NCBI GenBank assembly: GCA_030271595.1
Contig: JARXKO010000029.1
Coordinates: 1-12,159 of the forward strand
DNA length: 12,159 nt
Direction: 5' to 3'
Source: Pseudomonadota bacterium
Lineage (GTDB): Bacteria; Pseudomonadota; Alphaproteobacteria; Sphingomonadales; Sphingomonadaceae
The notes beneath the pieces were generated by a model. That model did not search any database and was not told the origin of the DNA. It worked only from the letters and a program-made list of their open reading frames with translations. Both the position numbers and the translations under genes were made by a program. Positions 1 through 5,832 of the stretch are shown here, one piece after another (the first letter of the stretch is position 1; the number at the start of each line of letters is the position of its first letter).

Positions 1-1020
1 ATCCCGCACACCGCGATCATCCCGCGCAACAAGGACCGCATCGGCGAGGCGCTGGCGAGCTTCCTCAAGGAAAATTTCCTCATCCCATCGGTCGTCGCCA
101 GGCGCATGCGCAACATCGATGTCGCCGGTGCCGCCGGGCGCTTCCTCAAGACCCCGGCCGGCGAGGGCACGCGCATCCGCGCCGGCGCCTCGCGCCTCAT
201 CGCCGACATTTTCGAAGGCCTCGACGACGAGCGGCTGGGCGGCATCGTCAAGGGCGCGATCGCCACCCGCCTGCGCAACATGGAGGTATCGCCGCTGATC
301 GGCCATGCCCTTGCAAGCGCGATCAACGAGGACCGCCACGTGCCGATGCTCGAGGCCGCGATCCGCTGGACCGCGCGAACGCTCGAAGCGAACGAGACTC
401 TGATCCGCGACATGGTCAAGAAAAAGGCCAATTGGGTGCTCAAGCTGGCCGGGCTCGACGCCAAGCTCGCCGATGCGATCATCAACGGCTTCAAGAAGCT
501 TGCCAGCGAGATGTCGGAAGACCCCGCCCATCCGGTCCGGCTCAAGGTCGAGGAGGCCTTGGCGCAACTCGCCAACGATCTCCAGACCAAGCCCGAAACC
601 CGCGCCCGGGTCGAAGCGATGAAGGATCAGCTCCTCGACAATAAATCGGTCGGGCTGTGGCTCGATACCTTGTGGCAAAAGGGGCGCGAGGCGATCATTC
701 GCGCCGCTCGCAACCCCGATGCGGTGATGGCCGGCAAGCTTGGCGAAGTCCTCCGCTCGATGGGCGGGACGCTCGAGAGCGACCCGCGCATCCGCTCCGC
801 GATCAACCAGTTCGCGCGCCGCGCCACCGTCGGCATGGCGGCAAGCTACGGCGGCTCGATCGTCAAGCTGGTCAGCGAGACCATCCGCAGCTGGGACGCG
901 CGCACCGTCACCGCGCGCCTCGAGGCCGCGGTTGGCCGCGACCTCCAATATATTCGGATCAACGGCACCCTGGTTGGCGGGCTGGTCGGCCTCGCCCTTT
1001 ACGCGCTGGACCGGCTGTGA
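1..1020 (+). CDS. DUF445 family membrane protein, 5' end missing
   Basis: The reading frame is open from the first base of the window (IPHTAIIPRNKDRIGEAL...), so the 339 residues seen are the C-terminal part of a longer protein; DUF445 proteins usually have about 400-450 residues and the missing part should hold the N-terminal membrane segments. The visible part opens with the P-H-T-A-I-I-P-R-N-K-D-R-I-G motif typical of DUF445, continues as long amphipathic helices rich in Arg/Ala/Leu (probably coiled coil), and ends in one hydrophobic segment (GTLVGGLVGLALYAL) followed by DRL-stop. This fits a membrane-anchored, largely helical protein. No biochemical function is established for the family as far as I know. 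The stop codon overlaps the GTG start of the downstream oxygenase, so the two are probably one transcript. An ATG at 106 exists but is internal to the conserved region and is not the start. Confidence 0.85.
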   Translation: MPHTAIIPRNKDRIGEALASFLKENFLIPSVVARRMRNIDVAGAAGRFLKTPAGEGTRIRAGASRLIADIFEGLDDERLGGIVKGAIATRLRNMEVSPLIGHALASAINEDRHVPMLEAAIRWTARTLEANETLIRDMVKKKANWVLKLAGLDAKLADAIINGFKKLASEMSEDPAHPVRLKVEEALAQLANDLQTKPETRARVEAMKDQLLDNKSVGLWLDTLWQKGREAIIRAARNPDAVMAGKLGEVLRSMGGTLESDPRIRSAINQFARRATVGMAASYGGSIVKLVSETIRSWDARTVTARLEAAVGRDLQYIRINGTLVGGLVGLALYALDRL

Positions 1021-1691
1021 GCGTCCCGCCGCTCGAAGAACAGGTCTCGGAGCTTCGCGCCGCTGCCGGCGCCAGCGTTCGCCCGCTCCTCGAAGCGGTG
1101 CCGGGCATGGTCCGCTTCACCACCGGACTGGCCGAGATCTTCATGCTGGAGAATTTCATCGATCAGGCGGCCTGCGACAGTTTGATTGAATTGATCGATG
1201 AAAATTGCCAGCCGTCGCCGATTTTCGAGGCCGAGGGCTATGACTCGCAATATCGCAACAGCTCGACCTGCAATCTGTTGCGCTGGGACCCGCGCGTCAA
1301 AGCGGTCGACGATGCGATTGCATCGCTGCTCGGCCTCGCCCCCGAATTTGGCGAGACCGTCCAGGGTCAGCGCTACGAAGTCGGCCAGCAGTTCAAGCAA
1401 CACGCCGATTTCTTCTTTATCGACCAGCCCTATTGGCCGGAGGTCGCCAAGCACGGCGGCCAGCGGACGTGGACGGCGATGGTCTTCCTCAACGAGCCCG
1501 AGGGTGGCGGCGCGACCACGTTCCCAACGCTTGGGATCAGCGTCGCGCCCCAGCGCGGCAAGCTGCTCGCATGGAACAACATGAACCGCGACGGCGCGCC
1601 CAACATCATGACCATGCACGAGGGGACGACTGTCACCGAGGGCCGCAAATATATCGTCACCAAATGGTTTCGCGAGCGGCCCTGGCTGTGA
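1017..1691 (+). CDS. 2OG-Fe(II) oxygenase, prolyl 4-hydroxylase-like
   Basis: This 224-residue protein should belong to the prolyl 4-hydroxylase alpha-subunit-type (P4Hc) non-haem iron oxygenases, which couple oxidation of 2-oxoglutarate to hydroxylation of a substrate. The double-stranded beta-helix signature is complete: iron ligands H129 and D131 in QHADFFF, the distal iron ligand H201 in MHEGTTV, and the 2-oxoglutarate-binding lysine K211 in GRKYIVTKWF. The 'LNEPEGGGATTFP' strand before the distal half is also typical. I chose the GTG at 1017 because it overlaps the DUF445 stop as GTGA and gives a family-sized protein; extending further upstream would translate DUF445 out of frame. An ATG at 1107 is a possible shorter start. 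The substrate (protein proline, free amino acid or other) cannot be read from the sequence. It converges on murA with a 19-bp gap and no visible terminator. Confidence 0.9.
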   Translation: MSVPPLEEQVSELRAAAGASVRPLLEAVPGMVRFTTGLAEIFMLENFIDQAACDSLIELIDENCQPSPIFEAEGYDSQYRNSSTCNLLRWDPRVKAVDDAIASLLGLAPEFGETVQGQRYEVGQQFKQHADFFFIDQPYWPEVAKHGGQRTWTAMVFLNEPEGGGATTFPTLGISVAPQRGKLLAWNNMNRDGAPNIMTMHEGTTVTEGRKYIVTKWFRERPWL

Positions 1692-1710
1692 TCGCAGGCG
1701 ACGAAGCGCC

Positions 1711-2994
1711 CTAGCCCCCGCCGCGGCGCTCGATCGTCGCTCCAACCGCCGAAAGCTTGTCCTCGAGCCGCTCATAGCCGCGGTCGAGGTGATAGACTCG
1801 CAGCACTTCGGTTTCGCCTTCGGCCGCGAGCCCGGCGATGACCAGGCTCATCGACGCGCGCAAATCGGTCGCCATGACCTGGGCGCCGGTCATCTGCCGA
1901 GGTCCGTGGACGATCGCCGAGCGCCCGTGGACCTCGATCTCCGCGCCCATCCGGCGCAGTTCGGGGACGTGCATGTAGCGATTTTCGAAGATCGTCTCCT
2001 CGAGGAAGCTCTGGCCTTCGGCGACGCATAGCATCGCCATCAATTGCGCCTGCATGTCGGTGGCGAAGCCGGGGAAGGGCGCGGTCGACACCGCCACGGG
2101 CTTTAGCGGCTGGTCCGCAGTCACCCGAACGCCGGTGTCGGTGAACTCAAGCGCCAGGCCGGCCTGGGCGAGGACGTTGTTGGTGGCAAGCATTTCGTCG
2201 GGCCGGGCGCCGATCAGGTGGATCGATCCGCCGGTGATGCCCGCCGCGCAGGCGTAGCTGCCGGCCTCGATGCGGTCGGGCATGACGTCGTATTCGCAGC
2301 CGTGGAGCCCCTCGACCCCATCGATGATCAGGTGCGACGATCCGATGCCCTCGATGCTCGCGCCCATGGCGACAAGGAGGTTGCAGAGGTCGACGATTTC
2401 GGGTTCGCGGGCGGCGTTGAACAATTGCGACCGGCCGCTGGCGAGGACCGCGGCCATCAACGCATTTTCGGTTGCTCCGACCGAAACCACCGGAAAGCTG
2501 TAGTCGCCGCCGCCGATCCGGCCGTTGGGCGCGGTCGCCTTCACGAAACCGGCGGCGATCTCGATCTCGGCGCCCATCGCTTCGAGTGCACGTAAATGGA
2601 GGTCGATCGGGCGGTCGCCAATGGCGCAGCCGCCGGGCAGCGATACCGTCGCCTCGCCCATCCGGCCAAGCATCGGCCCGAGCACCAGGATCGAGGCGCG
2701 CATCTTGCGCACCATGTCATAGGGCGCGACGGTCGAGACGATATCGTCGGCGGTCAGGGTCATCCGCCGGCTGGCGTGGCCGCGGCGGGCGCCGGCAACC
2801 TTGGTCGATACGCCGAGTTCGTTGAGCAAATGGCCGAAGCTGTCGACGTCGGCGAGCCGCGGCAGATTGCCGAGCGTGAGCTTGTCGGCGGTCAGCAGCG
2901 CGCAGGGCAGCAAGGTCAGCGCGCTATTCTTCGCCCCGCTGATGTGGATGTCGCCCTCGAGGCGCTTGCCGCCCTGGATCCAGATACTGTCCAT
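1711..2994 (-). CDS. murA: UDP-N-acetylglucosamine 1-carboxyvinyltransferase
   Basis: MurA transfers enolpyruvate from phosphoenolpyruvate to UDP-GlcNAc, the first committed cytoplasmic step of peptidoglycan synthesis. At 427 residues it has the normal family length and shows every hallmark: K22 and N23 in SGAKNSAL, the PEP-attacking and fosfomycin-target cysteine C123 in [15 protein letters not shown], the catalytic aspartate D313 in FATDMQAQ, R379 in TDLRASMSL, and the C-terminal [14 protein letters not shown] motif. With cysteine rather than aspartate at position 123 it should be of the fosfomycin-sensitive type (family knowledge, not tested). The ATG at 2994 has no clear Shine-Dalgarno sequence, and a short perfect palindrome lies just upstream. 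The gene follows clpS on the same strand across a 122-bp gap that holds a repeat element, so it may have its own promoter. Confidence 0.97.
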   Translation of the reverse strand: MDSIWIQGGKRLEGDIHISGAKNSALTLLPCALLTADKLTLGNLPRLADVDSFGHLLNELGVSTKVAGARRGHASRRMTLTADDIVSTVAPYDMVRKMRASILVLGPMLGRMGEATVSLPGGCAIGDRPIDLHLRALEAMGAEIEIAAGFVKATAPNGRIGGGDYSFPVVSVGATENALMAAVLASGRSQLFNAAREPEIVDLCNLLVAMGASIEGIGSSHLIIDGVEGLHGCEYDVMPDRIEAGSYACAAGITGGSIHLIGARPDEMLATNNVLAQAGLALEFTDTGVRVTADQPLKPVAVSTAPFPGFATDMQAQLMAMLCVAEGQSFLEETIFENRYMHVPELRRMGAEIEVHGRSAIVHGPRQMTGAQVMATDLRASMSLVIAGLAAEGETEVLRVYHLDRGYERLEDKLSAVGATIERRGGG

Positions 2995-2997
2995 GGT

Positions 2998-3011
2998 CGC
3001 GCTTTAGCGCG
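2998..3011. promoter_or_regulatory. palindrome directly upstream of murA start
   Basis: A perfect inverted repeat CGCGCT-TT-AGCGCG ends four bases from the murA ATG. In the mRNA it would form a short GC-rich hairpin exactly where a ribosome-binding site should be, and no Shine-Dalgarno sequence is visible. On the minus strand a weak promoter-like pair, TTGTAA and TAAAGC with 16 bp between them, overlaps it. It could be an operator, a translational control hairpin or chance. Confidence 0.3.
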
Positions 3012-3033
3012 TGACGGGGGCGTTACAAGAAGC

Positions 3034-3111
3034 CGTCATTGCGAGGAGCGAAAGCGACGGAGGCAATCACTGACGCGGCGCTGGGTTGCGTCGCTGACGC
3101 TCGCACTGACG
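3034..3111. repeat. full-length foldback copy of a CATTGCGA dispersed repeat
   Basis: This intergenic element is a long imperfect palindrome. The outer arms CGTCA (3034-3038) and TGACG (3107-3111) pair, continue as TGCGAG (3040-3045) with CTCGCA (3100-3105), and then AGCGACG (3053-3059) pairs with CGTCGCT (3089-3095). The left arm reads GTCATTGCGAGGAGCG and then GGCAATCACTG, matching shorter copies at 7927 and 12099. I recall CATTGCGAG...GAAGCAATCCAG elements as common small dispersed repeats in proteobacterial intergenic DNA; this was not checked. It lies between clpS and murA, both on the minus strand, and would fold in their read-through transcript. Confidence 0.7.
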
Positions 3112-3116
3112 ATAAG

Positions 3117-3467
3117 CTACGCTTTCTCGAGCGTGCATTGCAGCGGGTGCTGGTTTTCGCGGGCGAAGTCGATCACCTGGGTGACCTTGGTTTCGGCGAC
3201 TTCGTAGGTGAACACCCCGCACACCGCGACTCCGCGCTGATGCACCTGGAGCATGACCTTGGTCGCGTCCTCGATGCTCATGGCGAAGAAATTCTGCAGG
3301 ACGAGGACGACGAATTCCATCGGCGTGTAATCGTCGTTGAGCATGAGCACTTTGTAATTGCTCGGCTTCTTGGTCTTGGGCCGGGTGCGCGTGACGACTC
3401 CGGTCTCGATGTCGTCGAGCCCGTCATCGCCCTTGGGGCCGGCCATCACACTGTCACGCTCGCTCAT
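3117..3467 (-). CDS. clpS: ATP-dependent Clp protease adaptor ClpS
   Basis: ClpS binds proteins with N-end-rule residues and hands them to ClpA for degradation by ClpP. With the start at 3467 the protein has 116 residues: a flexible acidic N-terminal tail of about 35 residues followed by the compact core. The core carries N44-D45-D46 in [13 protein letters not shown] and H76 in [20 protein letters not shown], the residues that form the N-degron pocket and the ClpA-binding face. A second in-frame ATG at 3446 (MAGPKGDD) is equally possible; neither has a good Shine-Dalgarno, and the promoter-like sequence upstream would put transcription initiation very near the first ATG, which slightly favours the second. 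In many proteobacteria clpS precedes clpA, but the next gene here is murA; whether clpA lies elsewhere cannot be seen. It follows the phasin gene and its terminator. Confidence 0.95.
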   Translation of the reverse strand: MSERDSVMAGPKGDDGLDDIETGVVTRTRPKTKKPSNYKVLMLNDDYTPMEFVVLVLQNFFAMSIEDATKVMLQVHQRGVAVCGVFTYEVAETKVTQVIDFARENQHPLQCTLEKA

Positions 3468-3475
3468 GCTCGGCC

Positions 3476-3505
3476 AAGATATGGCACTCGGGCCAGCGGC
3501 GGCAA
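3476..3505 (-). promoter_or_regulatory. possible clpS promoter
   Basis: On the minus strand TTGCCG (3500-3505) is followed after 17 or 18 bp by ATATCT or TATCTT (3476-3482), a plausible sigma70-like pair. The strong phasin terminator lies just upstream, so clpS is likely to need its own promoter. Initiation would fall at or just before the ATG at 3467. Prediction by eye only. Confidence 0.35.
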
Positions 3506-3509
3506 GGCG

Positions 3510-3526
3510 GCTTGGCCCGGCCAAGC
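3510..3526. promoter_or_regulatory. 17-bp perfect palindrome upstream of clpS
   Basis: GCTTGGCC-C-GGCCAAGC reads the same on both strands except for the central base. On the minus strand it begins two bases after the T-run of the phasin terminator and ends four bases before the proposed clpS -35 box. It may be a regulator site for clpS or a second hairpin supporting termination. There is no T-run on its own 3' side in either direction, so it is not a terminator by itself. Confidence 0.35.
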
Positions 3527-3528
3527 GC

Positions 3529-3571
3529 AAAAAAATTGGCGGCCGCTCCACGTACAAGGGAGCGGCCGCCA
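3529..3571 (-). terminator. intrinsic terminator of the phasin gene
   Basis: Read on the minus strand, a perfect 12-bp GC-rich stem GGCGGCCGCTCC / GGAGCGGCCGCC (3538-3549 with 3559-3570), lengthened by one A-T pair (3537 with 3571), encloses a 9-base loop. It is followed by a run of seven T (complement of 3529-3535). This is a textbook rho-independent terminator, 33 bp after the phasin stop codon. It isolates the phasin message from clpS and fits a highly expressed single-gene unit. Confidence 0.93.
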
Positions 3572-3604
3572 GCAATCATTGCCTGATTTTAGGAGGGGAG
3601 AGGG

Positions 3605-4363
3605 TCAGGCAACGAGAGTGTTGAAGCGCTCGGCATTGGCCGAAGCGCGATTCTGGAGCGGCTGGAACGCTTCACCGGCAAGCTTGACCATGGTCTCGGT
3701 CAGCTTCGAGCCTTCGGCGACCATGCGGTCGAACGAAGCCCGGGCGAATTCACCCTGCAGCTGCATATATTCGGTCGGCGACTTGGCTTCGGCGAGCGAA
3801 CGGATCGCGGCCGAGGCCTGAGCGACACCGTCCCGCCCGGTCGCGACCACGTCCTGGCCGATCGAGCGGGCGCCTTCAGCGGCAACGCGGCTGGCTTCGA
3901 CGATCGCTTCGACATTGGCGCGGGTCAGATCGGCGAGTTCTGCGGCGACCTTCTGGCTCTTCTTGGCGACGTCCTGGCTACGTTCGCCGGCCTGGCTGAA
4001 CATCGACTGGAACGGGGTAAACGCCGGAATCGAGTCAAAGCCGTTGAACAGATTGTTGGTGGTCTTCATGATGGTCTTCCTTTCCTGAGCCGCGGCAGAT
4101 TTCAGCGCGACGTTGATCTTGCGGGCGGCGGTGGTGCGCTTGGCAGTCGCCTTCCGGACATATTTGCGCACGGCAGCCTTGGGAGCCGCCGACTTGCGCT
4201 TGGACTTGCGACCGGTGCCATTGCGGCTGCCGGCCGGACGACCGCGCTTGGCGGTCTTGATCGCGTCGTTGGCCGGTGCAGCCGGGGCGGCGATCACAGC
4301 GGTTTCAGCCTTGGCCGGAGCCTCGACCTGGTCCTGAACCGCAACCTGGGTTTCGTCGGTCAT
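3605..4363 (-). CDS. phasin with Lys/Ala-rich, AT-hook-like N-terminus
   Basis: Phasins coat polyhydroxyalkanoate granules. This 252-residue protein has two parts. Residues 1-98 are low-complexity and strongly basic after an acidic start, with an AT-hook-like core KRGRPAG at 39-45, GRKSKRKS at 51-58 and Lys/Ala/Arg/Thr-rich sequence to about 90. Residues 99-252 form the phasin domain: FNGFDSIPAF at its head, then long amphipathic Ala/Glu-rich helices (RANVEAIVEASRVAAEGA, SPTEYMQLQGEFARASFD) and a NRASANAERFNTLVA tail. The start at 4363 has a good Shine-Dalgarno (GAGGAAG, 7-base spacing). M99 at 4069 also has a well-placed purine-rich site, so a 154-residue phasin alone may also be made. The basic part resembles the H1-like tail of Pseudomonas PhaF but sits at the opposite end. 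It has its own promoter, operator-like boxes and terminator. Confidence 0.88.
   Translation of the reverse strand: MTDETQVAVQDQVEAPAKAETAVIAAPAAPANDAIKTAKRGRPAGSRNGTGRKSKRKSAAPKAAVRKYVRKATAKRTTAARKINVALKSAAAQERKTIMKTTNNLFNGFDSIPAFTPFQSMFSQAGERSQDVAKKSQKVAAELADLTRANVEAIVEASRVAAEGARSIGQDVVATGRDGVAQASAAIRSLAEAKSPTEYMQLQGEFARASFDRMVAEGSKLTETMVKLAGEAFQPLQNRASANAERFNTLVA
4067..4088 (-). promoter_or_regulatory. internal ribosome-binding site and ATG inside the phasin gene
   Basis: On the minus strand AGGAAAGGAAG is followed by six bases (ACCATC) and ATG at 4069, which opens the phasin domain proper (MKTTNNLFNGFDSIPAF). The spacing is ideal and the site is comparable in strength to that of the upstream start at 4363. 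It suggests either that the true phasin starts here or that two forms are made, with and without the basic N-terminus. The open frame and biased composition upstream argue that the long form is also real. Confidence 0.5.
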
Positions 4364-4380
4364 TGAAAAACTTCCTCTCT

Positions 4381-4443
4381 TTGCTGCGATGCAACATATA
4401 CATTGCGCTGCAGCATTTCAAGAGGAAATTGTGCGCTGCACAA
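4381..4443. promoter_or_regulatory. three TGC/GCA palindromic boxes, PhaR-type operator
   Basis: Three related boxes with core TGCG(C/A)TGCA lie in the divergent phasin/gmk region. The first, TTGCTGCGATGCAA (4381-4394), overlaps the expected phasin transcription start and -10 box. The second, TGCGCTGCAGCA (4404-4415), fills the promoter spacer. The third, TTGTGCGCTGCACAA (4429-4443), is a perfect 6+3+6 palindrome just upstream of the -35 box. PhaR-type repressors of alphaproteobacterial phasin genes are known to bind TGC-rich palindromes of this kind, so control by PHA level is the natural inference. The site is also 44 bp upstream of gmk. Confidence 0.65.
4393..4421 (-). promoter_or_regulatory. 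phasin promoter
   Basis: On the minus strand TTGAAA (4416-4421) is followed after exactly 17 bp by TATGTT (4393-4398), a good match to a sigma70-type promoter. Transcription would begin near 4386 and give a 5' leader of about 22 bases containing the Shine-Dalgarno at about 4371-4377. All three TGC/GCA boxes overlap or flank this promoter, as expected for a repressible gene. Confidence 0.6.
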
Positions 4444-4486
4444 TGAGCCGCTTGACGGCGATGGCGCGCGCGAAGCAAGAGCGGTC

Positions 4487-5140
4487 ATGGACCCTGCCCC
4501 GACCGATCTTTCGAACCTTCAGCGGCGCGGCCTGCTGGTCGTTCTGTCGTCGCCGTCCGGAGCCGGCAAGACGACGATTTCGCGGCTGCTGCTCAAGGCC
4601 GACCCCGGCATCGCCATGTCGGTCAGCGCCACTACCCGGCCCAAGCGGCCGGGCGAGACTCACGGCCGCGACTATCATTTCGTCGACGACGGTGAATTCC
4701 AGCGCATGGTCGAGGCCGATGAATTCGCCGAATATGCGACCGTCTTCAACCACCGCTACGGCACCCCGGCGGCCCCGGTCAGGGCCGCGGTCGAGGCCGG
4801 TCACGACATCCTGTTCGATATCGACTGGCAGGGCACCCAGCAGCTCCATTCGGCGATGGGCGACGATCTGGTGCGGATCTTTATCCTGCCACCATCAATG
4901 ACCGAACTTGAACAGCGCCTGCGCGCCCGCGGCACCGACAGCGACGCAGTAATCGAGGAGCGCATGCACCGAGCCGAGGGCGAGATCAGTCACTGGGCCG
5001 AATATGATTATGTGCTGATCAACGACGAGATGGAGCGCTGCCTCGCGCAGGTTCGCTCGATCGTCGCCGCCGAACGCCTGAAGCGCAGCCGCCAACTTGG
5101 CCTGGTCGATTTCGTCCGCCGGCTGGCCAGCCCGGCTTAG
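4487..5140 (+). CDS. gmk: guanylate kinase
   Basis: Guanylate kinase phosphorylates GMP to GDP with ATP, an essential step of purine nucleotide supply. The 217-residue protein has the P-loop SPSGAGKTT at residues 22-30 (K28), the GMP-binding SATTRPKRPGE segment followed by GRDYHFV, E/Y residues in the FAEYATVFNHRYGTP lid region, the DILFDIDWQGTQQL strand of the nucleoside monophosphate kinase fold, and the lid arginines in RLRARGTD and EERMHRAEGEI. I chose ATG 4487 because it gives the usual length; an earlier in-frame ATG at 4403 would place 28 unrelated residues across the phasin operator. The Shine-Dalgarno is weak. TTGACG at 4452 could be a -35 box, but I see no convincing -10. The gene's last four bases overlap the end of the convergent ATP12 gene. 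Confidence 0.96.
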   Translation: MDPAPTDLSNLQRRGLLVVLSSPSGAGKTTISRLLLKADPGIAMSVSATTRPKRPGETHGRDYHFVDDGEFQRMVEADEFAEYATVFNHRYGTPAAPVRAAVEAGHDILFDIDWQGTQQLHSAMGDDLVRIFILPPSMTELEQRLRARGTDSDAVIEERMHRAEGEISHWAEYDYVLINDEMERCLAQVRSIVAAERLKRSRQLGLVDFVRRLASPA

Positions 5141-5832
5141 TCCCGAAGCAGCTTCAAAAACCGTGCCGCGGCGAGGAAATCGTGGCGGCGGTTGGCGAGC
5201 GCTTCGACCGCTTCTTCGTCGGTGCCCCATCGATCGATCTGCCAGCGCTCATCGACGCTGACCGCTGCCCACGCTTCGTCGCCGGTCAGCGCCTCGTCGA
5301 CCACTCCAAGCGCCGCCACCAGCGACCCGCCGATCGTCACCAGCGGCGACAGCGCCGCGAGCTCGAATGCGCCCAACTGCCGCACTTCATGCGCCAATCG
5401 GTCGACGGTCGCCGGGGGCTGGGCGATGTGGGTCAAGCCGGTGGTGACGTTGAAATCGACATCGAAGCGCCGCCGCGCCCAAGCGAGGAGAGCATCCCAC
5501 GCCGCCGACTGCAGCGCGACCAGCGCGCTCGGCCCCTCCGCGCGATAGCAAGCGAGGTCGGCCTCGGCATATCCGGCAATGCCGGCTGCAAAGGCGCGCG
5601 GGTCGGGTGCGACATGGTCGATCGCGGCATTGGCCAGCCCCGTCAGGGGCATCGCCGTGGGATTAATCTCCGCGCCCGCCGCGGCCCACTCTGCGGCAAC
5701 CGCTTCGGCGAGTTGCGCATTGGGCAGCATCAGCGGCGCCCGTGCCGGGGTTTTCAGCGGCTTGCCGTCGAGCGCGATCGCCCAGCCGCCGGCCTCCGCG
5801 ACCACTGCCACCGCCGTCCAGAACCGCTTCAC
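5137..5832 (-). CDS. ATP12 family F1-ATPase assembly chaperone
   Basis: ATP12 proteins bind the alpha subunit of the F1 sector and protect its nucleotide-binding interface until it joins the beta subunit; the family is shared by mitochondria and alphaproteobacteria. The 231-residue protein has the family's consecutive motifs: ALDGKPLKTPARAPLMLP near the N-terminus, AEAVAAEWAAAGAEINP, MPLTGLANAAIDHV, DLACYRAEGPSALVALQSAAWD, TTGLTHIAQP, ALSPLVTIGGSLVAALG, and the acidic/aromatic DERWQIDRWGTDEEAVE near the C-terminus. I chose the GTG at 5832 because it overlaps the stop of the preceding small membrane protein gene as GTGA and begins right before the conserved region (VKRFWTAV). It is the last gene of a four-gene overlapping operon. 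Its TAA shares bases with the TAG of gmk on the other strand. Confidence 0.93.
   Translation of the reverse strand: MKRFWTAVAVVAEAGGWAIALDGKPLKTPARAPLMLPNAQLAEAVAAEWAAAGAEINPTAMPLTGLANAAIDHVAPDPRAFAAGIAGYAEADLACYRAEGPSALVALQSAAWDALLAWARRRFDVDFNVTTGLTHIAQPPATVDRLAHEVRQLGAFELAALSPLVTIGGSLVAALGVVDEALTGDEAWAAVSVDERWQIDRWGTDEEAVEALANRRHDFLAAARFLKLLRD

Noticed and set aside
657..1016. N-terminal extension of the 2OG-Fe(II) oxygenase to 657
   Set aside because: The extension is DUF445 coding sequence read out of frame and is arginine/proline-rich; the GTG overlap start fits family length.
3468..3575. Longer ClpS starting at 3575
   Set aside because: The extra 36 residues would be translated from the phasin terminator hairpin, its T-run and the palindrome.
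3572..3582. GCAATCATTGC as a fourth copy of the CATTGCGA repeat
   Set aside because: It contains only the two five-base ends back to back, with none of the GCGAG or CCAGT flanks, so chance is the simpler explanation.
3039..3821. A 260-codon plus-strand frame opposite clpS and the phasin gene
   Set aside because: It runs through the foldback repeat, the terminator hairpin and two well-supported genes, and no family is recognisable.
4403..4486. Longer guanylate kinase starting at 4403
   Set aside because: It would begin inside the phasin promoter and operator boxes and add residues unlike the family.
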